Made by a program: the position numbers and the translations under genes. Shown piece after piece: positions 46,401 to 54,053 of a stretch of 64,000 bases of DNA. Position 1 is the first letter of the stretch; each line of letters begins with the position of its first letter. Source of the stretch: Marinobacter szutsaonensis. Lineage in GTDB: Bacteria > Pseudomonadota > Gammaproteobacteria > Pseudomonadales > Oleiphilaceae. The notes under the pieces were generated by a model, which saw only the letters and a list, made by a program, of their open reading frames with translations, made no database searches and was not told the DNA's origin. The stretch lies in the NCBI RefSeq assembly GCF_039523335.1, contig NZ_BAAAFC010000001.1, positions 2,418,001-2,482,000 on the forward strand. Reading direction: 5' to 3'.

Positions 46401-47070
46401 GGTTTATCAGCCCTTTCAGCAGAATCTGGCCCGGCACTACCCGTTCACACAGGAGGCAGGGCGTGACGCTGCTCTACAGGATTTCGAGCGTTTCTTTGCC
46501 CCGGATGGCACTCTGGAGACCTTCTATAACGAGAACCTGAAATTGTTCCTGGATGACCATCCGGAGCATGTAGGCGACGCCCGCCGGGCCAGCCTGGTAC
46601 GCCGTGATGTGCTGGCGTCACTGGAGCGGGCCAGGCGGATTCGGCAGGCTTTCTTTACCCGCAGTGGCACCCTGGACGTGGAGTTTGCCCTGGAGCCCCT
46701 GAATCTGAGCAACAACAAGCGCCGTTCGGTGGTGAACATCGACGGCCAGCTGGTGGAGTTCTCCCATGGCCCGCGCCAGAGTATCCCGCTGGTATGGCCC
46801 AACACACTGAGAGATGCGGTGGAAACCCGAATTACGCTGGTGCCAATACAGGTCAACCGCTCACCCAGAAGCATTTCCGAAAGCGGTCCCTGGGCCCTGT
46901 TCCGGTTGTTGGGCAAAGCAGACATTACCGGGGTGAGCAGTAATGCGGTGGATGTGAGGTTCCGTGTCGACGATGGGGAAATGAAATACCGCTTGCATGC
47001 CGGCAGTAATACCAACCCTTTCACTCAGCAGCTGCTGGCAGGGTACCGGATACCTCGAAGTCTGTATTGA
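43486..47070 (+). CDS. tssM: TssM, type VI inner-membrane channel protein (IcmF/VasK)
   Basis: 1194 residues from the ATG at 43486 (MWRKALLIGRW), with AGGA at 43473-43476; an ATG 9 bases earlier has no such site. Membrane helices lie at about 22-42, 55-75 and 448-468. The cytoplasmic part has a Walker A GLEDAGKTS (about 135) and NGVILAVDLARLS. The long periplasmic C-terminal region (about 470-1194) contacts TssJ. It is the last gene of the locus and is followed by paired palindromes. Confidence 0.96.
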   Translation: MWRKALLIGRWLLPYIRSAAPATLALGVIALLVATWWLGPRLEINGDYPLMAWQMRALVTLGVVLLVVIVWGTMLARRLGKVNKAKAEEQREQEDPILPMERRQQRLLDRQLQALKSNLPGRKGLYRLPWYLVMGLEDAGKTSLIQRAGQTYTLTNVTRNNLGDRNPFSFDWWIGDNGVLIDPDGELLSQNQVEGATGEIQSRLWNHFIAWLERSRPQRPLNGVILAVDLARLSASNEQQREAHAILLRTRLRELMEQLGSRLPVYVTFTKMDLMYGFAPFVRTLSKAEKDKALGFTFRLDGQQDQDQWLEQFAERYADMADELTERLPDILANTRDNEERAAAYSFTRQLAGLKPAMEQFLTDLLLADAFSTPALVRGTYFTSVLQEGVPEDAFVSAAARNYQMSDPIQPAQRGGQSASLFTKGLFPDIIYPEAGLAGDNRRVVRQRHRRVAVSAVLAVAAGAGMTAGWQHYFIQNAEAAAQVENRVKSYLNDWHPVGYEPDTTGRNLLQPLDELRDATLAFGDYRKEWPLVTDMGLYQGHKVGPEVDKAYLNMLAYQYLPALMFGVMEEMGQAPDNSTERLEHLRVLRMIYDASGRRTDIVSGYMREYWQSRFPGQRDVQNRLYGHLQYAMAHTDLSDLAANGDPTATMALAPFRSSVQWAQHELGRINTSDRVYRELENEASRDFSAPLELARSSGPAFSSVFTRLDSYGEPITENVPSEQDPLSIPALLTRKGLERGFLRQSGSVTELALIDAWVLGRRDDVDFSKADEAELLASLQTLYAEHYGEAWRTALNRLDIHRFEDLNHGVRILDSLTSGHEPLARLLDQVRENTRLIPVEGGEAEAARKLLEQSPHYRMLQDIERQFSELNQLTDKQGEVPSGLEEIMLVVGELHEYLRNIQESPDTGKAALSAARARMGLQGADPIFTLQRMAGHQPEPLNRILNRLATESWRVVLDSAVAQLERDWYREVYQPFQQNLARHYPFTQEAGRDAALQDFERFFAPDGTLETFYNENLKLFLDDHPEHVGDARRASLVRRDVLASLERARRIRQAFFTRSGTLDVEFALEPLNLSNNKRRSVVNIDGQLVEFSHGPRQSIPLVWPNTLRDAVETRITLVPIQVNRSPRSISESGPWALFRLLGKADITGVSSNAVDVRFRVDDGEMKYRLHAGSNTNPFTQQLLAGYRIPRSLY

Positions 47071-47126
47071 TTGGGTTGGGGCGAAGGCCCGGGGCTCAGC
47101 TTATGCCACAGTTTGCAGTCCAAGCA

Positions 47127-47156
47127 GGGGTCAGATGAAAGCGTTCATCTGACCCC
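47127..47156. repeat. Family 1 palindrome, copy E (ATGAA subtype)
   Basis: GGGGTCAGATGAA-AGCG-TTCATCTGACCCC, a perfect 13-bp-arm hairpin, between the convergent tssM and rsmD genes. Confidence 0.92.
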
Positions 47157-47187
47157 ATCTTCACACCCAAAGCTCGCGACCCAAGTC

Positions 47188-47217
47188 GGGGTCAGAAGAA
47201 GGCTTTCTTCAGACCCC
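47188..47217. repeat. Family 1 palindrome, copy F (AAGAA subtype)
   Basis: GGGGTCAGAAGAA and TTCTTCAGACCCC, with one mismatch in the arms. It lies 31 bases after copy E and 10 bases before the rsmD stop. Confidence 0.9.
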
Positions 47218-47227
47218 AAGACCATGC

Positions 47228-47866
47228 TCACTCCCCGTCGATCTCACTTGGCACCCGGAACAGGCAATAGCTCACTTGTCCGGCGGTTTTCTGCCGGTGT
47301 AGTTGCCAGCCTGACGGAACCGCCGGCATTGGCAGTTCGCGCTCGTGCTCGACATACACCCAGCCTCCGCGTTTGACCCATTGCTGGGACTCAAGGAGCG
47401 GAAACAGCCGATCCAGCCAGCCCTGTCGGAAGGGCGGGTCCATGAAGATGATGTCGAAGGGTGGGCGCTGGCGGTGGGCCAGGTAGGTTTCCACGCCCTG
47501 GCAGACGACGTCGCCCTTGTCCGATTTCAGCAGGCGCAGGTTATCCCGCAGGGCCTTGGCCAGGGCCGGGGTGTGGTCCACAAACGTAGCGGAACCGGCA
47601 CCGCGGGACAGGGCTTCCAGCCCGAGCGCGCCCGAACCGGCGAACAGGTCCAGGCAGTCCGCGCCCGCAATGTGGTAGTTCAGCCAGTTGAACAGGGTTT
47701 CCCGGGTGCGGGCCGGGGTGGGGCGCACGCCGCCGGCATCGGGGAAGCGGAGTTTCCGGCTGCGCCAGTCGCCGCCGATGATTCGCAGTTCGCCGCTGCC
47801 GCTTTGGGCGTCGGGTTTCCGGGACGGTGAGCCGGGTTTGCGGCGGGCTGTTCTGCGTTGCGCCAT
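47228..47866 (-). CDS. rsmD: 16S rRNA (guanine-966-N2)-methyltransferase RsmD
   Basis: 212 residues from the ATG at 47866 (MAQRRTARRKP), with GGAG 6 bases upstream. A basic N-terminal extension precedes the conserved LRIIGGDWRSRKL and RPTPARTRETLFNWL; the SAM site is DLFAGSGALGLEALSRGA and the catalytic motif is IIFMDPPF. The enzyme methylates G966 of 16S rRNA. The gene is divergent from ftsY, a common gammaproteobacterial arrangement. Confidence 0.97.
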   Translation of the reverse strand: MAQRRTARRKPGSPSRKPDAQSGSGELRIIGGDWRSRKLRFPDAGGVRPTPARTRETLFNWLNYHIAGADCLDLFAGSGALGLEALSRGAGSATFVDHTPALAKALRDNLRLLKSDKGDVVCQGVETYLAHRQRPPFDIIFMDPPFRQGWLDRLFPLLESQQWVKRGGWVYVEHERELPMPAVPSGWQLHRQKTAGQVSYCLFRVPSEIDGE

Positions 47867-48027
47867 GGGGTGCTCCGGGGTACTGGGCAAGATGAATCGA
47901 TGCGCCGTTATGGTACCGGAAAGCGGTGCGCCTTTGGATAACCCGGCGGCCCCTCACTTAAACCTGGCAGTCTGCTAGAATGTCGGCTTTGTTTTCGCCC
48001 GCCCATTTCCAGACAGATGGTAGAACT

Positions 48028-49233
48028 ATGACGGCAGAGTGGATTTCAATCGGCCTTTTGGCCCTTCTTGTGCTCTTCTTTGTGGTGGATGTTGCCGGTA
48101 ACCGCAAGCGGGTACCCCGGCCCAAGCCCGTTCCCCAGCGCAAGCCGGAGGTGGCCAGAGGGCCAGCCCCGGCCGAAGAGCCCGAGACGAAAGAAGCCCC
48201 CGAAGCCGAAGCACCGGCTGCACCGGAAGCCCCTGCCGAAGCACCTGCGGAAGAGAAGCCCGTCGAAGCACCCGCTCCGGAAGCAGTGCCCGAGCCTGCG
48301 CCGGAACCCGAGCCCCAGGTCAGTGTGTTCGAGCGGATCAAGCAGGGCCTTGGCAAGACCCGGGCCAGCCTGACCGGTGGTCTTGCCGACCTGTTCTCTG
48401 TCGGCAAGAAGATTGACGAGGATCTGCTTGAGGAAATCGAGACTACGCTGCTGATGGCGGATGTTGGTGTCACCGCCACCTCCGAAATCATCGATTCGCT
48501 GACCGACAAGCTCGAGCGCAACCAGCTCAAGGACGGTGAGGCGCTGCGCAAGGCCTTGCGGGATGAGTTGCACGGCTTGCTGAAGGATGTCACTAAGCCC
48601 CTGGAGATCGATGCGGGCAAGAAACCCTATGTGATTCTCATGGTGGGTGTGAACGGCGTGGGCAAGACCACCACCATCGGCAAACTCTCCAAGAAGTTCC
48701 AGGCCGAAGGCAAGTCGGTCATGCTGGCCGCCGGCGATACCTTCCGGGCGGCGGCTGTCGAGCAGCTGCAGGTCTGGGGCGAGCGCAATAACGTGCCGGT
48801 TGTGGCCCAGGAAACCGGTTCCGACAGCGCCTCGGTGATCTTCGATGCGATCCAGTCGGCCCAGTCCCGTGGCACGGATGTGGTCATTGCCGATACCGCC
48901 GGCCGCCTCCAGAACAAGGAAAACCTGATGAACGAGCTCGCCAAGGTCGTTCGGGTCATGAAGAAGCTGGACGAATCCGCGCCCCACGAAGTGATGCTGG
49001 TGCTGGACGCCGGCACCGGCCAGAATGCCCTGAGCCAGGCCCAGGTGTTCCAGCAGGCGGTGGGTGTATCCGGCATTACCCTGACGAAACTGGACGGCAC
49101 CGCAAAAGGCGGTATCGTATTCGCCATTGCCCGTCAGTTGCAGCTGCCGATCCGCTTTATCGGTGTCGGCGAGCAGGCCGAAGACCTGCGCAGTTTCGAT
49201 GCCGAAACCTTTGTCGACGCGCTGTTTGACTGA
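48028..49233 (+). CDS. ftsY: FtsY, signal-recognition-particle receptor
   Basis: 401 residues from the ATG at 48028. The NG GTPase domain is complete: [37 protein letters not shown] and [10 protein letters not shown]. Before it is a Pro/Glu/Ala-rich acidic stretch (about 35-105). The first 25 residues, [18 protein letters not shown], look like a membrane-spanning helix, which is not general in gammaproteobacterial FtsY. A minimal protein could start at the GTG before FERIKQGL. It is followed closely by ftsE and ftsX. Confidence 0.95.
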   Translation: MTAEWISIGLLALLVLFFVVDVAGNRKRVPRPKPVPQRKPEVARGPAPAEEPETKEAPEAEAPAAPEAPAEAPAEEKPVEAPAPEAVPEPAPEPEPQVSVFERIKQGLGKTRASLTGGLADLFSVGKKIDEDLLEEIETTLLMADVGVTATSEIIDSLTDKLERNQLKDGEALRKALRDELHGLLKDVTKPLEIDAGKKPYVILMVGVNGVGKTTTIGKLSKKFQAEGKSVMLAAGDTFRAAAVEQLQVWGERNNVPVVAQETGSDSASVIFDAIQSAQSRGTDVVIADTAGRLQNKENLMNELAKVVRVMKKLDESAPHEVMLVLDAGTGQNALSQAQVFQQAVGVSGITLTKLDGTAKGGIVFAIARQLQLPIRFIGVGEQAEDLRSFDAETFVDALFD

Positions 49234-49264
49234 GGCCGCGTTCTACCCGGAGCAGTAGTCACCG

Positions 49265-49966
49265 ATGATCGAATTTCGCCAGGTCACCAAACGCTATGAC
49301 AGCGACCACACGGCGTTGGCGCAGGTCAATTTCAGCCTGAACCGGGGTGAACTGGCCTTCCTGACCGGCCATTCCGGGGCCGGCAAGAGTACCCTGCTCA
49401 AGCTGATCATGGTGATGGAGCGCCCCAGTGCCGGGGAAGTGGTGGTCGGTGGCCAGCTGCTGAACCGCCTGCCGCGCCGGCAGATTCCCTATATCCGTCG
49501 CCACATCGGCGTGGTGTTCCAGAACCACCAGTTACTGTTCGATCGCACCGTCTTTGACAACGTCGCCATGCCCCTGGGGGTCATGGGAGCCTCGCCCCGG
49601 GATATCGGCCGGCGGGTGCGTGCCGCGCTGGACAAGGTGGGCCTGCTCAACAAGGAAAAGATGAATCCGATGCAGCTGTCCGGCGGCGAACAACAACGGG
49701 TCGGCATTGCCCGGGCAGTGGTGAACAAACCGCCGGTGCTGTTGGCGGACGAGCCCACCGGTAACCTGGATCCGGAGCTTTCCGCCGACATCATGAACCT
49801 GTTTACCCGGTTCAGCCAGGTGGGCGTGACTGTGCTGATCGCCACCCACGACATCGGCCTGGTGAATGAAATGGACCGCCGGACCCTTACACTTGACCAC
49901 GGCCGCCTGATTGCCGGGGGCAGCTCGCCCCTGCAGGGTCCTGCGGGAGGTGTCAGTGGCCACTGA
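49265..49966 (+). CDS. ftsE: FtsE, cell-division ABC ATPase
   Basis: 233 residues. Walker A is GHSGAGKST, the Q-loop region VFQNHQLLFDRTVFDNVAMP, the signature LSGGEQQRVGIARAVV and Walker B LLADEPTGNLDPE. With FtsX it controls septal peptidoglycan hydrolases through a periplasmic activator. The start is 31 bases after ftsY, and its 3' end overlaps ftsX by 11 bases. Confidence 0.97.
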   Translation: MIEFRQVTKRYDSDHTALAQVNFSLNRGELAFLTGHSGAGKSTLLKLIMVMERPSAGEVVVGGQLLNRLPRRQIPYIRRHIGVVFQNHQLLFDRTVFDNVAMPLGVMGASPRDIGRRVRAALDKVGLLNKEKMNPMQLSGGEQQRVGIARAVVNKPPVLLADEPTGNLDPELSADIMNLFTRFSQVGVTVLIATHDIGLVNEMDRRTLTLDHGRLIAGGSSPLQGPAGGVSGH

Positions 49967-50960
49967 CTCACGCCGGAAAGTTGATACTGCCCGAGGTGCC
50001 AACACGGGGCGTTCCCCCTGGAAGGAGCAGGCCCGGAGTTACTTCGATCACCATCGCAAGGTGGCGAAGGACAGTGCGCTCCGTTTGTGGAAGACACCGG
50101 TGGGGACCGGGATGACCTGGACGGTGATGGGCGTCGCCCTGGCATTGCCGGTGGCACTGCTGCTGTTGCTGACCAGTTTGCAGGGCGTGAGTGCTGGCTG
50201 GGAGAGCAGTGCCCGGGTAACCGCGTATCTCCAGCTGGAGGTGCCCCTTGAGGACGCCCGGGCCCTGGTGGACGAAATCCGCACCGACAGCCGCATTTCA
50301 GACATTGAACTGGTGGACCGGGAGCAGGCGCTGGCGGAGTTCCGCGCCAATTCGGGCCTGGAAGATGCCCTGGACTACCTTGAAGAGAATCCCCTGCCGC
50401 ACACCCTGCTGATCACGCCGGACGAACGTAGCCGCTCGGCGACCGGGGTGGAGGCGCTGGTCACGTTTGTCCGGGGCCTGGAAGGGGTGGAGCGGGTTCA
50501 GGTTGACCTGGGCTGGCTGCAACGGCTCAATGCCATGACGGACTTGCTTGCCCGGGCGGTCTGGGCGCTGGCGATCCTGCTGGCAGCGGCAGTGATTCTG
50601 GTCATAGGTAATACGGTGAGGCTGGCGATCGAGAGCCGCCGTGATGAAATCCTGGTGGCCAAACTGGTCGGCGGCACCGACGCTTTCGTTCGCCGGCCGT
50701 TTCTCTATACCGGTGCCTGGTATGGTCTCGGTGGCGGCGTTGTCGCCTGGATTCTGCTGCAGATGTCTCTCTGGTGGCTCAGCGGCCCGATCGAGCGGCT
50801 GGCCGGGCTGTACCGGAGTGACTTTGCCCTGGCCGGCCTTGGCCTTGATGGGGTGCTGGCGTTGATTATTGTGGCAATGCTGCTAGGCTGGCTTGGCGCA
50901 TGGGTTGCGGTGAAGCGTCATCTGGATGACATAGAACCCGGCGATATTGCCGGTGGATGA
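49956..50960 (+). CDS. ftsX: FtsX, cell-division ABC permease
   Basis: 334 residues from GTG at 49956, which has GGGAGG just upstream and overlaps ftsE. A cytoplasmic basic N-terminus leads to membrane helix 1 at about 60-83, a periplasmic loop (ARVTAYLQLEVPLEDARALVDEI), and three further helices near 205-225, 250-275 and 300-320. The FtsX/MacB-type fold with ESRRDEILVAKLVGGTDAFVRRPFL is present. It completes ftsY-ftsE-ftsX. Confidence 0.95.
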   Translation: MATDSRRKVDTARGANTGRSPWKEQARSYFDHHRKVAKDSALRLWKTPVGTGMTWTVMGVALALPVALLLLLTSLQGVSAGWESSARVTAYLQLEVPLEDARALVDEIRTDSRISDIELVDREQALAEFRANSGLEDALDYLEENPLPHTLLITPDERSRSATGVEALVTFVRGLEGVERVQVDLGWLQRLNAMTDLLARAVWALAILLAAAVILVIGNTVRLAIESRRDEILVAKLVGGTDAFVRRPFLYTGAWYGLGGGVVAWILLQMSLWWLSGPIERLAGLYRSDFALAGLGLDGVLALIIVAMLLGWLGAWVAVKRHLDDIEPGDIAGG

Positions 50961-50981
50961 CCCGGAATGGTGATCCGGGTC
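50959..50981 (+). terminator. Hairpin at the ftsX stop codon
   Basis: GACCCGGA and TCCGGGTC pair over 8 bp and include the stop-codon end of ftsX. There is no T tract, so it may stabilise the mRNA end or reduce read-through to rpoH. Confidence 0.4.
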
Positions 50982-51108
50982 GCGGGAAAACCGTATTGAA
51001 AACATAGCTTGCGCTGACGTAGTTTGAGAATCAGCGAAAGCAACAGTGAATTTTCCAGGTAGTTGATTTAAAACGTTTTACTGGAAAGTTCGGGAACTTA
51101 TCAAGTTC

Positions 51109-51137
51109 TTGGCGGTCTAATTTTTAGTTGCTATATT
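51109..51137 (+). promoter_or_regulatory. Sigma-70-type promoter of rpoH
   Basis: TTGGCG (51109-51114), a 17-base spacer and TATATT (51132-51137) form a good promoter. Transcription should start near 51144, leaving a leader of about 23 bases before the rpoH ATG at 51167. Confidence 0.6.
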
Positions 51138-51166
51138 TAAAGGTCGTCAGGTTCGGAGGTAACTGA

Positions 51167-52027
51167 ATGGGTACGAGTTTACAACTGGTTGACAGACTGG
51201 TTCCGGGTGCCAATCTCGAGTCTTATATTCAGGCTGCGAGTCGCATCCCAGTGCTCTCAGCGGACGAGGAAAAGGAGCTGGCGGAAAGGCTCCATTATGA
51301 AGGCGACGTGGAAGCCGCCCGTCAGCTTGTACTCTCTCATCTTCGTTTTGTGATTCACATTGCCCGCAGCTATTCCGGCTACGGGCTGGCCCAGGCTGAC
51401 CTGATCCAGGAAGGCAATGTCGGGCTGATGAAGGCCGTCAAGCGCTTCAACCCGGAATACGGGGTGCGGTTGGTTTCTTTCGCGGTACACTGGATCAAGG
51501 CCGAGATTCACGAGTTCATTCTGCGTAACTGGCGGATCGTGAAGGTGGCCACCACCAAGGCCCAGCGCAAGCTGTTCTTCAACCTGCGCAGCCAGAAGAA
51601 GAAGCTGGCGTGGCTCAGCCATGATGAGCTTCAGGCGGTGGCGGCGGACCTGGGTGTGGAACCGCGGGTTGTCCGTGAGATGGAGGGCCGGCTGGCTTCC
51701 CATGACACGGCATTTGACGGTCCGATGGACGATGATGACGACAACGCCTACCAGGCGCCGGCGTATTACCTGGAAGATCGCCGCAGTGATCCGGCAACTC
51801 AGTTGGAGAACGCGGACTGGTCCGAGGATTCCAATGGTCGCCTGATGCAGGCGCTGGAAAGCCTGGATGAGCGTAGTCAGGATATCCTGCGGGAACGCTG
51901 GTTGTCCGAGAGCAAGTCCACGTTGCATGAGTTGGCGGACAAGTATGGGGTTTCTGCGGAGCGGATTCGCCAGCTTGAGAAGAACGCCATGAAGAAGATC
52001 AAAGTGAAGATGGCTGAAGCGGCCTGA
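51167..52027 (+). CDS. rpoH: Sigma-32, heat-shock sigma factor
   Basis: 286 residues, the normal RpoH size. Region 2 holds [34 protein letters not shown], and the RpoH box reads QRKLFFNLR at about residue 127, a heat-shock-sigma signature. Region 4 ends the protein ([26 protein letters not shown]). It sits after ftsYEX as in E. coli. GGAGG precedes the ATG. Hsp33 and Hsp15 genes elsewhere in the window are probable regulon members. Confidence 0.98.
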   Translation: MGTSLQLVDRLVPGANLESYIQAASRIPVLSADEEKELAERLHYEGDVEAARQLVLSHLRFVIHIARSYSGYGLAQADLIQEGNVGLMKAVKRFNPEYGVRLVSFAVHWIKAEIHEFILRNWRIVKVATTKAQRKLFFNLRSQKKKLAWLSHDELQAVAADLGVEPRVVREMEGRLASHDTAFDGPMDDDDDNAYQAPAYYLEDRRSDPATQLENADWSEDSNGRLMQALESLDERSQDILRERWLSESKSTLHELADKYGVSAERIRQLEKNAMKKIKVKMAEAA

Positions 52028-52050
52028 TCGGGTTCCGCCAAGCGATTGAG

Positions 52051-52090
52051 AAAACGCCACCACCGTTCGCGGTTGGTGGCGTTTTTGTTT
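52051..52090 (+). terminator. Intrinsic terminator of rpoH
   Basis: AAAACGCCACCACC and GGTTGGTGGCGTTTTT form a long stem with one bulge and a T-rich tail (GTTTTTGTTT), 24 bases after the rpoH stop. Confidence 0.9.
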
Positions 52091-52122
52091 GTATAATGGC
52101 GACATTGGCGGGCTGCAAAAGT

Positions 52123-52223
52123 CATTTGGGAGAGGCTTTCCAGAACACGCTGTGAATACGTCCCTGTACGCTCGGCTCCGCCATCCATGGCTCCGCACGG
52201 TTCTGGAAAGCCCCTCCCAAATG
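52123..52223. repeat. Family 2 element, copy 3, reverse orientation
   Basis: Arms of 24 bases (52123-52146 and 52200-52223) match with one mismatch. The core is the reverse complement of copies 1 and 2 (GCTCCGCCATCCATGGCTCCGC, with TGAATACGTCCCTGTA beside it as in copy 2). It lies between the rpoH terminator and the next gene. Confidence 0.92.
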
Positions 52224-52253
52224 CCTTTCGCGATATAGCTGTGAGTACAAGAA

Positions 52254-53165
52254 ATGACAAATCAACATCCTCGAATTGCTTTCCTTGGCATCGGCCTGAT
52301 GGGCGCGCCCATGACGCGGAACCTGCTGGACGCGGGTTTTCCGATGACGTTGTGGAACCGGACCGTCAGTAAGTGTGACCCCTTCGCCGAGGAGGCGACG
52401 ATTGCCGAAACGCCGGCCGACGCGGTTCGCGAGGCGGACATTGTGATCACCATGCTGGAGAACGGTGACGTGGTTGAGGACGTGCTGGTCGGGCAGGGGG
52501 CGATGGAGGCTCTGAAGCCGGGCGCGCTGGTGATTGATATGAGCTCGGTTCAGCCGTCTCTGGCTCGGCGACATGCCGAGCTGGCGTGGGGGCAGGGCGC
52601 CGGTTACCTGGATGCGCCGGTTTCCGGTGGTACCGTGGGGGCGGCCGAGGCGCGGTTGAGTATCATGGCCGGTGGCTCGGAGGCCGATGTTGAGCGGGCG
52701 CGGCCGGTGTTCGAGGCCATGGGCAAGTGTACCCGTATCGGGCCGGTGGGTGCCGGGCAGTTGGCGAAGCTGGCGAATCAGGCGATTGTGGGGATCACCA
52801 TCGGAGCGGTGTCCGAGGCGTTGTTGCTGGCGGCCAAAGGTGGCGCTGATCCGGCAGCGGTTCGGGAGGCGCTGATGGGTGGCTTTGCCGGTAGCCGGAT
52901 TCTGGAGCTGCATGGGCAGCGGATGATTGACCGGGATTTTGCGCCGGGTGCGCCGTCGAGGATTCAGCTCAAGGATCTGCGCATGATTCTGGATGAGGCG
53001 CGGGCGGAAGGGTTGACGCTGCCGCTGTCCCAGCAGGTGCATAATGAGTATCTGTCCCTGGTGGCCAATGGCCACAGTGATGTTGACCACAGCGGCCTGC
53101 TGCTGGAACTGGAACACCTGAACGGAACCCTGATGGGTTCTCTTGGCCGAGGCCCCAAGGAGTAA
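52254..53165 (+). CDS. Beta-hydroxyacid dehydrogenase (tartronate-semialdehyde reductase-like)
   Basis: 303 residues. The N-terminal NAD(P)-binding motif is IAFLGIGLMGAPMTRNLL; the substrate signature is DAPVSGGTVGAAEARLSIMAGG; the catalytic Lys lies in GQLAKLANQ (about residue 170). It resembles GarR/GlxR (2-hydroxy-3-oxopropionate reductase), though 3-hydroxyisobutyrate dehydrogenase cannot be excluded. The next gene, a hydroxypyruvate-isomerase homologue, starts 5 bases later, favouring a glyoxylate/glycerate-type pathway. Confidence 0.85.
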   Translation: MTNQHPRIAFLGIGLMGAPMTRNLLDAGFPMTLWNRTVSKCDPFAEEATIAETPADAVREADIVITMLENGDVVEDVLVGQGAMEALKPGALVIDMSSVQPSLARRHAELAWGQGAGYLDAPVSGGTVGAAEARLSIMAGGSEADVERARPVFEAMGKCTRIGPVGAGQLAKLANQAIVGITIGAVSEALLLAAKGGADPAAVREALMGGFAGSRILELHGQRMIDRDFAPGAPSRIQLKDLRMILDEARAEGLTLPLSQQVHNEYLSLVANGHSDVDHSGLLLELEHLNGTLMGSLGRGPKE

Positions 53166-53170
53166 ATGCT

Positions 53171-53950
53171 ATGCCCCGTTTTTCCGCGAATCTGTCGATG
53201 CTGTTTAACGAAGTGGATTTCATGGAGCGTTTTGCCAGGGCCCGGGAGGCCGGCTTTGAGGGTGTGGAGTATCTGTTTCCCTACGCCTGGTCGGCACAGG
53301 AGATTGCCCGGGAACTGGAGGTCAACAACCTGACCCAGGTGCTTTTCAATCTGCCGCCGGGAGACTGGGATGCCGGTGAGCGGGGCATTGCCTGCCTGCC
53401 GGACCGGATGGATGAATTCCGGGATGGTGTCGACCGGGCGATCGCATATGCCCGGGAGCTGGGTTGCCGACAGGTGAATTGCCTGGCGGGGCTCAAGCCT
53501 GCGGATCTCGATGAGGAAGCGGCGTGGAAGACCCTGGTTGCCAATGTCCGCTATTCGGCTGAACGGCTGGATGCCGAGGGGATCACGCTGTGTCTGGAGG
53601 CCATCAATTCCCGGGTCGACATGCCCGGGTTCTTCCTGGATACCTCGGGCAAGGTGCTGGCCCTGATTGAGGAAGTGGAGATGGACAATGTGCGCCTGCA
53701 GTACGATCTTTACCATATGCAGATCATGGAGGGCGATCTGATCCGGACCATGGAGTGCCTGCTGCCGTGGATTGGTCACATCCAGTTCGCTGACAATCCG
53801 GGTCGAAACGAGCCTGGCACCGGAGAGATTAACTTTTCGAATGTTTTCGCGGCCATCGATCGGCTGGACTACGATGGCTGGGTAGGTGCGGAGTACCGGC
53901 CTTCCGGTAACACGGAGGCGTCGCTGGCGTGGTTCTCGGGGCAGTCGTGA
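53171..53950 (+). CDS. Hydroxypyruvate isomerase family protein (Hyi/OtnI-like)
   Basis: 259 residues forming a TIM-barrel of the xylose-isomerase-like superfamily. Signatures are ANLSMLFNEVDFMERFARA at the start, CLEAINSRVDMPGFFLDT with the metal-binding Glu, and QYDLYHMQIMEGDL and HIQFADNPGRNEPGTGEINF for the other metal ligands. It interconverts hydroxypyruvate and tartronate semialdehyde, or 2-oxo-tetronates in the OtnI branch. No glyoxylate carboligase is adjacent, so the pathway source is unresolved. Confidence 0.88.
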   Translation: MPRFSANLSMLFNEVDFMERFARAREAGFEGVEYLFPYAWSAQEIARELEVNNLTQVLFNLPPGDWDAGERGIACLPDRMDEFRDGVDRAIAYARELGCRQVNCLAGLKPADLDEEAAWKTLVANVRYSAERLDAEGITLCLEAINSRVDMPGFFLDTSGKVLALIEEVEMDNVRLQYDLYHMQIMEGDLIRTMECLLPWIGHIQFADNPGRNEPGTGEINFSNVFAAIDRLDYDGWVGAEYRPSGNTEASLAWFSGQS

Positions 53951-54011
53951 CCGTCGCTTTAGGCGACACCCTCTTACAAGATCGTAACTGGCCGGCTTTC
54001 AGACTTCTCCG

Positions 54012-54031
54012 TAACCTTACAGTTAATGTTA
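54012..54031. promoter_or_regulatory. Possible operator upstream of the two-component system
   Basis: TAACCTTACAGTTAATGTTA has TAAC/GTTA ends and TTACA/TGTTA-like halves, as found at sites of OmpR-type regulators. It lies 23 bases before the regulator start, so autoregulation is possible. Confidence 0.3.
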
Positions 54032-54053
54032 TCCGCTATCAGGAGGGGAACCG

